A stretch of DNA of 64,000 bases from Chionoecetes opilio (taxonomy: Eukaryota > Arthropoda > Malacostraca > Decapoda > Majidae), in contig JACEEZ010022462.1 of NCBI GenBank assembly GCA_016584305.1, forward strand, positions 335,001 through 399,000, given 5' to 3'. Below are positions 55,641 to 64,000 of the stretch, piece by piece. Made by a program: the position numbers and the translations under genes. Within the stretch, counting starts at the first letter, position 1. Each line of letters begins with the position of its first letter. The notes under the pieces were generated by a model, which was not told where the DNA came from, searched no databases, and worked only from the letters and a program-made list of their open reading frames with translations.

Positions 55641-56070
55641 AGATCATATATGTCCAGGTTCTAAGCATCGTTTGCAAAGCATGACCAGGACAAATACCTT
55701 TTATCCGGATATATCCAGGACTCGGGTAGCCGTTAATGGAAAAGTCCGGTTTAATGGGTAAGATATCTTACGAAAGATGCCCATTACTAAAAAAATACAA
55801 CATAATATGGTATGTATTGTTTCTCTTACCTGTATTAGTGATCATTGTCGAACTGTAATTCACCATAAAGAGACATGCCCAGTCCCAAACATAGCACTCT
55901 GTTCTGTTGACGATGACGTATAAATGACACTCCCGAATGTTAGTACCGTAAATTATAACTAAGAAACTCAACTGCGTATTTGCAGACTTTTAACACCGAA
56001 AATTATATACTAAGGAACACCTTTTTTCTTCTATTTATTTGTTTATTGTACTTACTGTATTTGTTTAGGG
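55641..56070. other. Intergenic DNA 3' of the Tigger pseudogene
   Basis: GGATATATCCAGG..CCGGTTTAATGGG near 55710-55760 resembles Tigger subterminal DNA and may be the 3' end of the element carrying the transposase. Confidence 0.4.
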
Positions 56071-57274
56071 CTAGGCAGTCTGGTCAGAAAACTCCAGGTC
56101 CGGGTCGTCTGGGTTGTCTGACAGTGGTGATAGTGGCTCATCAGGCACTGAGTCTTGGACAGATGATGGTCCAGGCACAGCAGGATCGGCTGTAGTTGAT
56201 GGCCCCGGCACAGATACTGGCGCTTGTCTTTGTTTCATTGCGCGGGCGAACATTGTTTTGATATCGGTCTGCTTGAGTGCTTTGCAACGTTCATGTAAAG
56301 TCTTGCTTTGTAACATTATAAGTTGCATGACTTCTTGGAGATATAAATTTGGTGACGTTGTGCAAAGTTGATGTAATTTTGTAAGCCGTTAAGTGCTGAT
56401 TCCCATGACACTTTAACGGTTTCATCTTCCTCCTCACTTTCGCTCCCAGACGTTACCTGCTCATTTTCATTTTTTACGGCTGCAATTATTTGGTCGTCAT
56501 CCATACTCATTGTCACAGAAATATCTTCATCAACTGCAAGCCACTCATCTAGTATATTTTCATCCATTCCTGCCATGTCCATGTGAGAGTCTTTGGAAGC
56601 CATCAGCTCACGGATTTGATCATATACTTTGTCTGACTCGTCCTCAGTAACTGTCGGGAATCCTTCGAATTCGGGTTCGTCCGATTTCTCACCAACGTCC
56701 ATGACTTGGGGCCATAATTTGCGCCAGCTTCGCTGCAGAGTGATTGGCTTTACACTATCCCATGCAAAAGACAACATGTATATGGCATCCTTGATGGTGA
56801 TTGTTTTTTGGAATTCAGGAATGGTGCCCTCATAATTCACAAGGCGTCTCATGAAATCTCTACGGTACAACATTTTAGCATTTTGGATAACGCCCTGATC
56901 CATTGGCTGCAAGATACTGGTCACATTAGGGGGCAGGTAAATCACAAAAATATTTCCGCTTCTTAACTTGTCTGCAGGAGGATGAGCTTTACAATTGTCA
57001 AGAAAAAGCACAATTGTAGTGTTTTCAGGACGTCCCGTTTTTCTTAAATGTTCTTTTACACTAGGGACAAATACATGAAAAAACCACCAGGTAAATATTT
57101 CAGCATCCATCCATGAACTTTTCTGGTTTTTGTAGTCAACTGGAAGGTGTACAATTCCCTTCAGGCAGCGAGGCTTCCCATACTTGCCGATCACCAATAA
57201 CTTTACCCTGTGAGTACCGCGCCATTAGCACACACAGTATAGCCCCTTTGCTTTTACCCACTGCAGTCTTTTCA
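56071..57274 (-). pseudogene. Tigger/pogo-type DDE transposase, C-terminal two-thirds
   Basis: The main frame (56316-57197) contains LLVIGKYGKPRCLKGIVHLP, WMDAEIFTWWF, the catalytic-box region VLFLDNCKAHP, then IYLPPNVTSILQPMDQGVI with the third acidic residue (PMDQ), KMLYRRDFMRRL and an acidic tail. These are the hallmarks of the DDE_1 domain of Tigger/jerky transposases, which cut and paste at TA. A frameshift near 56345 puts the last 80 residues (TDIKTMFARAMKQRQAP and a Pro/Ser/Asp tail) in another frame ending at 56071. Upstream, KSKGAI-, TVCANGA- and THRVKLL-like pieces lie in three frames within 60 bp, beside the N gap. The N-terminal DNA-binding part and first Asp fall in or beyond the gap. 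It is the only transposase here able to account for the Tigger-like MITEs. Confidence 0.88.
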
Positions 57275-58004
57275 NNNNNNNNNNNNNNNNNNNNNNNNNN
57301 NNNNNNNNNNNNNNNNNNNNNNNNNNNNNNNNNNNNNNNNNNNNNNNNNNNNNNNNNNNNNNNNNNNNNNNNNNNNNNNNNNNNNNNNNNNNNNNNNNNN
57401 NNNNNNNNNNNNNNNNNNNNNNNNNNNNNNNNNNNNNNNNNNNNNNNNNNNNNNNNNNNNNNNNNNNNNNNNNNNNNNNNNNNNNNNNNNNNNNNNNNNN
57501 NNNNNNNNNNNNNNNNNNNNNNNNNNNNNNNNNNNNNNNNNNNNNNNNNNNNNNNNNNNNNNNNNNNNNNNNNNNNNNNNNNNNNNNNNNNNNNNNNNNN
57601 NNNNNNNNNNNNNNNNNNNNNNNNNNNNNNNNNNNNNNNNNNNNNNNNNNNNNNNNNNNNNNNNNNNNNNNNNNNNNNNNNNNNNNNNNNNNNNNNNNNN
57701 NNNNNNNNNNNNNNNNNNNNNNNNNNNNNNNNNNNNNNNNNNNNNNNNNNNNNNNNNNNNNNNNNNNNNNNNNNNNNNNNNNNNNNNNNNNNNNNNNNNN
57801 NNNNNNNNNNNNNNNNNNNNNNNNNNNNNNNNNNNNNNNNNNNNNNNNNNNNNNNNNNNNNNNNNNNNNNNNNNNNNNNNNNNNNNNNNNNNNNNNNNNN
57901 NNNNNNNNNNNNNNNNNNNNNNNNNNNNNNNNNNNNNNNNNNNNNNNNNNNNNNNNNNNNNNNNNNNNNNNNNNNNNNNNNNNNNNNNNNNNNNNNNNNN
58001 NNNN
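57275..58004. other. Assembly gap, 730 N
   Basis: Uninterrupted run of N; ORFs across it are meaningless. Confidence 0.99.
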
Positions 58005-58809
58005 TATATGGAAGAGTGATAATAGCAATAAAGAGTTTGCATTCATTTTAGGAAAAACTTGAAAAACATAGATTTGGAGTATCAAGTTTTTTCTTAAATT
58101 GCTGCACACTGTTTGCCCCAATACTGCTTCTGGTCCATTTAAGGCATATGTGTGAGTATGCAATGGAAAATAGTTATGCAGCGGCAAATGCATTGCAGCG
58201 GTTGTAAGTGTAGCGATTGGGTCATGAATGTCCAGAGTTGGGATTTTTCCATGATATTGCAAAATTGAAACATGTGAAATTGAAATTAGAGACCCAAATA
58301 TATATATATATAGAGAGAGAGAGAAGAGAGAGGGAGAGGAGGGGAGTTGAACTTCCTGAGTGAGATACCTGCTGTTGCCTAACCTTCGAGGCAATTCTAA
58401 AGAAGTTCCATCTGATAAGATACTAGATTAGACTAAGCAAAATTGCATGGGCCTTCTTGGTATTGAGAATTAACATTGATAAATATTAGTATATTTGCTT
58501 TGGTTTTCAATTTGCAGGATTTTTCCATATTGGCACAAATTTGAGTACCACAAGTCCTTCAGAGGTTTCCAGGAACACCATCAAGGAAGTATTTGCCTTA
58601 AAAAGACAAGTAAGTGTACTTATGATTCGCTCTATTATTGTACATCTGCCATTAAGATGTCAATTTTTTTTGCTTTAGAGTAGGGTTTGCATGAGGAAGT
58701 TCTGGTTGAATAAGAACTGCATGGAATCATTAGATTACACATTTTTTGTATTAGATTCAACAACACGTCTTTCAATTTACAGCTTGTATGAGGAAAAGTA
58801 GAAAAATAC

Positions 58810-58810
<1 letters not shown>
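58005..58810. other. AT-rich DNA after the gap, no supported gene
   Basis: (TA)n/(GA)n at 58298-58335. Short ORF 58495-58683 has no motif. Confidence 0.45.
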
Positions 58811-58814
<4 letters not shown>

Positions 58815-58840
<26 letters not shown>

Positions 58841-59055
58841 TATATTATATATATATATATATTTAAAATATATATATATACACACAAAACCTCGATTTCC
58901 CGGACTAATAGGGGGGAGCACTGGGCCGGAACCGCAAAAGTCCGGGAATCGCAAGTAAAAAAAAAAAAAAAAAATTAATAATATAATATAAAATAATATA
59001 TATATATATATATTATATATATATAATATATATATTATATAAAATATAAAATATA
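58815..59055. repeat. (TA)n microsatellite interrupting a family T3 end
   Basis: Two long TA blocks (58820-58880 and 58980-59053) with a poly-A at 58958-58974, surrounding the T3 terminal sequence at 58882-58955. Confidence 0.92.
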
Positions 59056-59560
59056 GTCCGATGCCATTACCCACCCCCGGACATTTTCCTACTCTAGTAT
59101 TTACTGTCCGGCAACCGACAATATCAACTACCCCGCCGCGGACTTTTTACTTTCCCCTGAGCATGCAGCCACCTGGCGGGAGGCAGCAGAAAGTGTTCAA
59201 TGTCTCAAGAGACGTTCCTGCAAACCCGGGGCAGTGGGGGTCAGGGGACTAACGGAGGCTGTGCAGGTGAACAGTGAGTGTCGTGTGCCCAAATGTAAAC
59301 AAAACGACCGCGAGCATGCTGCCACCTGGCGGGAGGCAGCAGAAAGTGTTCAATAGTCTCAGAAATGTTTTTTGCACCAGGGGCAGTGGGAGTCAGGTGA
59401 CTGACGGAGGCTGCGCAGGTGAACCGTGAATGTCGTGTGCCCAAATGTAAACAATACGACCGCTGAGCATGCTGCCACCTGGGGGGAGGCGCGGACACTG
59501 ACCAGGGTGAAAAGGAGACGCTCGACCGCCGGACAACTTGTCAATTTACGAACAAGACCA
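58882..59560. mobile_element. Family T3 element, short copy (two 153-bp units)
   Basis: CACAAAACCTCGATTTCCCGG..GCACTGGGCCGGAACCGCAAA, then the AT block, GTATTTACTGTCCGGC, two units (59158 and 59310), and the outer end GACACTGACCAGGG..GACGCTCGACCGCCGGACAA. Confidence 0.85.
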
Positions 59561-60222
59561 GGCATACGAGGATCCGATGATACAAGATGTGTAAATTAGG
59601 GGCTATTTTCATATACGAAATCGAAAATCCAATGATAGACCATTCAAATTGGGTGGAGTAAAATTATCAAGTTCAAAATGCACGCCCTACCCACCCCGGC
59701 TGGACAAAGGGGGGTTTGGTTGACCCCAGTGAGGTCACCCCTAGCAAACCGTGACCTGAAGGGTAATTAAGCATATGGCTTTGGCCTGACCTTTAGGGGT
59801 AATTAGCAGGGTGTTTCGGCCCCAACCTTGGGACCGCTACACTACCTTCTCTTTTATCACGCGGCGTCCCGTACATTACGACGTCTTTTTTGCTTTATGC
59901 ATGTTTTTATGTTTAATTAATGTGCAGTTATGTTTTTTTTTTGTGTGTTTAATTTTCTCTTTCAGAATGCTTTTTCTAAAATAGGAAATTACAGGGTGGG
60001 TAATATGACCTGTGTTTTTTGTTGTGTTTGCTATATTTTATTTTGGGCTTAAAAAACATTTTGGGTTTTTTTTTGGGTTTTTTTTTAATTGATGGGGTCC
60101 GGGAAACCAAAACCTATATTTTACCATTAGTTATTGTTTCTTTTAAAAACGGGGATTTCGCTTTACGATTTAGGGCCAGGGGGAAACCCAAAACTGCTCA
60201 TATTTTTCGGGACCTCCCTGTA
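59561..60222. mobile_element. Tigger-like MITE family T1, inverted copy
   Basis: Matches 43563-44180 in reverse. From about 60000 bases flanking homopolymers are replaced by the homopolymer base; for example the expected CGTTATACGAAATTTCG reads CTTTTAAAAACGGGGATTTCG. Ends CGGGACCTCCCTG-TA. Confidence 0.8.
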
Positions 60223-60780
60223 TGTAAAATATATCAGGCCCTAGAATTAAACGGCAAAAGCGCCACTTTTAAAAAACGAAAAAAACCCAAAAAATAAACC
60301 CCTTTAAAATTTTCTTAAATTTGTTGCTGTTTTAAACTTTGAAAACACTAGTGCATTTTTTTCATTGATGAAAAGTGGGGGGCTTGTCCCCGTTTCATTT
60401 TCTTTTTTTTTCTAGTTTTAAACTTTAAGCGCGTTTTTCTTTTTTTTTTTAAAAGGGGGCGCTTGTCCCGGGTTTAAAATTCTGGGGGCGCCTGATATAC
60501 AGTTTTATTTTGGGTGTCCCCCGGGCTTGTATTAGTAAAAAATCAAAAAATGATATAAATTTCCCAGCACATGTTTGCTTTTTTTTTCCCTTTTCAAAGG
60601 GAAAGTGATTCCCCCCTAATTTTGGGGGGAAAAAATTTGGGCAATATTTAATGGTTACCAAAAAAACGAAACTTTTTTGGATGCTCCTCAAAAGTTTTTC
60701 GACCCTTTTTCTGCATTCTGATCCCCTTATCGTTTTTCAGAAGAGCCTAGGTACGGGGAAAACCCGAATGTAAAATATCT
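60223..60780. other. Homopolymer-rich, probably miscalled DNA
   Basis: Dominated by runs of T, A, G and C of 3-10 bases. No feature supported. Confidence 0.5.
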
Positions 60781-60849
60781 GTTATGTTTATTTAGTTTTT
60801 TTTATTTCTACTCCAACACCTTTTTCTTGATTTTCTCCTTCTTTTTTTT

Positions 60850-63110
60850 TAGGGAAAAGCTTTCTTTGGGGGGCGGCAACTTCAAGAGGAACGGGGTTTG
60901 CCGTTCGCCTTCGTGGGGGGGTTCCCAAAGGAAGCGTTGAATGAGGGCTTTCCCCTCGTTCTCCCGGGGTTTCGTTCGTGCCCTTTTTGGGAACCCAGCC
61001 CGCTTTTTCCCGCGCACTTGAAACAAAAAACCATTTGTTCCATGTTTCAGGCCCTCGGCTAAAGGGAAAGGTCGGTTGCTGGCCTCCTAGTAATTTTTTA
61101 AAACCCTGCATCGACCGCCTGGGGCGAAGGCAGAAAGCGGCCTGTTGAGATTGTTTGGGTGTTTTCGCCTCGGGCGCCGTAGTTCTTGGTCGTGGGAAGG
61201 ACTTTTCACCCCCTCTACCATCCCCGCCTTCTGCTCCAGGCTGATGCGGTCATCGAAGATGGCCAGTCCGTCAGGAAACCCAGAGATGGCCCGCAGGGCA
61301 CTTTTCCGCAGCCGGGTGAAACCCCCCTTTCTTCGCAGACCCCTCTTCACGTCAGTGATGAAGTCCAAGTCTTTTTTGGCTGCGTGGGGAGGGAAATAAA
61401 TTGCCTCTTTCCCAAGTTTTTTCCGCGTAGACCATGGTCACAAAAATGCAACTCGACGGACCCCCGCCAACTCCCGCCTGCTCATCCCACTGGCCCCATG
61501 GAAGAGCATGAATCTTCCCCGGCGTAGAGGGGCCTTGGCCATCCATCGGGCCCCAATGTGGTAAAAACCAGGGGGCACGGGGAGTAGGGATTTCCCCCCT
61601 CCGGGGGGGGGGCCACGCTGAGCAGGAGGGATCTTTTTTGTATTTTTTTTCCGCTTTTGGATTTTTCCCCCACATTCAAGCAGATTTTTCCCAAGTGCCC
61701 CGAGCATCTCTGGGCCCGGTAAAGCTTTTTCGTCAGAGGGACAAGGGGTGGGTGGTCAGGGGCTGTGGTGGGTTTTGGTTCCAGATAGGCCCCGTTTTCT
61801 GGACCCGCTCTTAAAAAGGGGGGATTTTTAGGGCCAGTTTGATGGACCCATGCAACCCTTTCAAAACACCCCCTTTCGGGAAACTTCCGGGGATGGGGTG
61901 GGGCATGCCAACCATCCCAGGGGTTTCCCTCCAGTGCACACCCAATCCTGATACACCCCCTTTGGGAACCACCCCCGGGGTTTTGGGCCCCGCTGTCGTG
62001 TCAAATTCCATTCCAATGATTTTTTTTTTTTGGCCCTCCTACGGGTTTTCCCGCCCCACTTAAAGAGGTTTCCGAAACCCGGGCTTGTCCGTCCCGTCTG
62101 CAGACACAGGAACCCCCAAATTTTCCCCCGGAACCCCCCGGGCCCAACCAAGAGCCACCCCCTCCTCCAATGACCTTTCCCTCCCTAGACTGGGTAACAA
62201 CTTGCCGTCCCAAAGCAAACCAAAAGGGGCTTCAGGCTTGAAGGAGAGAGACATGGCATTTTCTTCGCGGTTCTTGACTCCCGGTCCGGTGGGTCGGCGA
62301 ACGGGGCACAGTGAAAATTTTTGGGGTGTCCCTGGCCGGGCTCATTTCAGCAGCCCGGGGTAGGAGGGTGTCCCCAGCACGGGTGGACGATTGTCGCGCT
62401 CCCCAAAGGGAAGGGTTCCCGCTTTCCCTTGGGGAGCTTTTCTCCTTGGAGGTCCGGGGCGGCGTGGGGCATTTAAACTGGTTTCGGAAGCTTTTTAAGT
62501 CGAAATTTGAAGTGAAAAACTCCAAAATCCAAACCCCGTCCGATCTAAAAGTGGATGCCCAAGCACCGCGTCCTTCTTTTTCCTCTCTTCCATCCTTTTT
62601 GTCCTTTTACGTTTTGCTTCTCCCATTTGCTTTGCTTTTTAGCTTTTTCGTCCCCAGCCAGCCATCGACACTCTGCGGTCCCCCCCTCTGAGCCTCCAAG
62701 AAAGCCTTGTCTTCCTCGGGGATCTTCGCTTCCATTGCCCCTTTGGGAAAAGCGGATGGGCGAACATGTCTTCGAGGCTGTCTCTGAAGAATTTACTCTT
62801 TTATTTTTTTTCCGTCCTGTCTTCCGTACTTGGTTTCGCCAAGGCGTACAAAGGGGTTTTTCCCCCTCGTACAGTTTGAGGGTCTTTTTCTTTCCCCCCC
62901 GACACCCTCCGACGTCGGAAAGTTCGGGAAGTCGCCACACTTACAAGACCTTCTCACGGTAGAAACTGCTGCAGCAAAAAAAACCTCCTTCTTTATCTTG
63001 TGGTTGGGAAAAAACACCTTTGGAAAAACCTCGCCTCTCGACGGGAAGGGCCCATTCCCCGGGAATGAGATGTTGGGGGGCTTCTCCCCGTAGCCTTTCC
63101 ACTCCGGAAT
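60850..63110 (-). pseudogene. Corrupted ORF of an invertebrate multi-copy (mobile-element-like) protein
   Basis: Minus-strand frames stay gene-like for over 2 kb but switch repeatedly. Recognisable pieces: GEVFPKVFFPNHKIKKEVFF (near 63010), KTCSPIRFSQRGNGSEDPRG (near 62730), ARWMAKA (about 61535-61551), VTMVYAEKTW (about 61425), and AKKDLDFITDVKRGL followed by LAIFDDRISLEQKAGMVEG (about 61215-61370). The order ARWMAK ... F.V..YA..W ... DL.F..D ... LA.FDD.IS...K..MV is familiar from uncharacterised invertebrate proteins present in many genomic copies, probably transposon-encoded. Excess G, C, T and A homopolymers at nearly every frame switch suggest miscalled bases as the main cause of breakage. 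I assign no biochemical function. Confidence 0.5.
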
Positions 63111-63595
63111 CGTCTTTTACACGCCATCACGTTTTGACCTGGGGAAAACAAAAGAGACCAAATACGTTTTTTTATTTTACATCGATAAAAACTACATAGG
63201 CATTAGCTACATTAAAATTTATAGTGATGGAAATAAAAAGGGTACGGCAGGCACACACTTTTAAAAAGACTAAATTTTACACACTAAATAGTTGTAATAA
63301 AAATGTTGAGAAACAAACCGACAAAAAAGGGCAAACCCCAAAAGCGACCCCGACCCACGGACAACTACCTCACTTTTCCCGATGCCGAGCAGAAAATGAA
63401 CGAAATGCCCCGCCCCTAAAAGGGCGGGGAGGAAGCTGAAAGTTTTCCTGTTTGAGCTTGTCCCGACCGGGAACAAGGGGAACATGGGGCTGGAGTTGGG
63501 GGGATACATGTCGGTTTTTTTGGGGGGAAACCCCACCCGAGTTTTATGTATATTTTCCCTTTTTTTTTTTCCCTTTTTTTTTTTAAAATCAAAAT
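63111..63595. other. Intergenic DNA, no supported gene
   Basis: AT-rich then GC/homopolymer-rich; poly-T/C run at 63555-63585. Confidence 0.45.
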
Positions 63596-63599
63596 AGTG

Positions 63600-63960
63600 C
63601 CGTGGCTATTATGGTTTTAGGGCTCTAGTGCTCAAGTGGTTGGCCTCTCACATTCTGGAGGGTCGTGATGGTTGGCCCCTCCGCCCGTTGGTGGCACCAA
63701 ACTGGAATTTTTTTTTAGTGGAAAAACCTGGGTGGTTTTTAGTTAAGGTCCATTTTCTGTGAGGGTCAACCCTCAGTTTTAGGCTCATGATGCCACCTAT
63801 TGTCCCTCCGCTGCACTTGAAGTCACAGTCGCAGGAACAGGTATGCATCACGCGGTTTTCTTCGGCCACTTGACGATGGATTTACAGTTGCTCCGTGGTG
63901 GGACTTGAACTCGGGATCTTGTGCTCACCTCCCAGGCTTCTGTCGACCACGTTAAAGTTG
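63600..63960 (-). mobile_element. tRNA-derived SINE (family S1), inverted, third copy
   Basis: Body words GTGATGGTTGGCCC, TGGTGGC, GGCTCATGATGCCACC and CACTTGACGATGG correspond to 41213-41575. The B-box complement (GGACTTGAACTCGGGATCTT) is present and a second GACTCGAACTCGGGA follows at the window end. Confidence 0.7.
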
Positions 63961-64000
63961 TCCGAAAGAGTTGCCCCCGGCAGGACTCGAACTCGGGACA

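Noticed and set aside
57113..58394. Long ORFs of 256-389 codons on both strands
   Set aside because: They run through the 730-N gap and have no sequence support.

Overview
This window is repeat-dense, gene-poor nuclear DNA from an arthropod, most likely a decapod crustacean. The evidence is scattered TTAGG-type (CCTAA) runs, several families of tRNA-derived SINEs with long arthropod-type tails, decayed non-LTR retrotransposons, many Tigger/pogo-like and hAT-like MITEs, and very long CA, CT and AT microsatellites. There is no operon structure, no rRNA and no CRISPR array. One conserved cellular-type coding fragment stands out, the protein-kinase C-lobe at 91-762 (minus). The other recognisable coding sequence is transposon-derived and mostly frameshifted. 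Species cannot be decided from the sequence.

Layout. 0-2.5 kb: kinase 3' exon, a LINE butted against it, then a short exon-like ORF ending at a GTAAGT donor. 2.5-8.4 kb: CT-rich minisatellites carrying CACGTG, a CA-rich block, several small inverted-repeat MITEs and a SINE. 8.6-12.8 kb: a roughly 4.1-kb DNA transposon with TIRs of about 330 bp, whose broken minus-strand gene carries motifs resembling the FEN/XPG (PIN-like) nuclease active site; this is the best candidate here for an undescribed system. 13-16.2 kb: hairpin cluster, minisatellite and a minus-strand LINE. 18.05-22.1 kb: a TIR DNA element interrupted by a very young LTR retrotransposon (two differences between LTRs, ACGT target duplication) that keeps only a gag remnant surrounded by three minisatellites. 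21.9-28.6 kb: a 3.3-kb segment present twice in tandem, the copies differing mainly by small indels. 28.5-33.2 kb: tandem and inverted repeats with CCTAA blocks. 33.56-34.76 kb: a 40-bp satellite in about 30 copies. 34.9-39.6 kb: a segmental duplication in which each copy carries a different transposon insertion with a clean target-site duplication. 39.9-45.6 kb: LINE tail, nested Tigger-like MITEs, SINEs, exon-like tandem arrays and a 153-bp-unit array. 46.7-53.7 kb: Tc1 relic, hAT-like MITE, SINE and a third LINE. 54-60.2 kb: inverted copies of the 153-bp array element, a Tigger transposase pseudogene cut by a 730-N gap, and an AT-rich block. 60-63.6 kb: a mobile-element-like gene on the minus strand in a stretch that looks corrupted by homopolymer miscalling.

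The genes do not form a pathway. What links the parts is nesting: elements land in one another and in older duplications, so relative ages can be read from intact target-site duplications. Much of the frameshifting and the indel-rich duplicate is also compatible with long-read or assembly error, so claims of decay should be held loosely.
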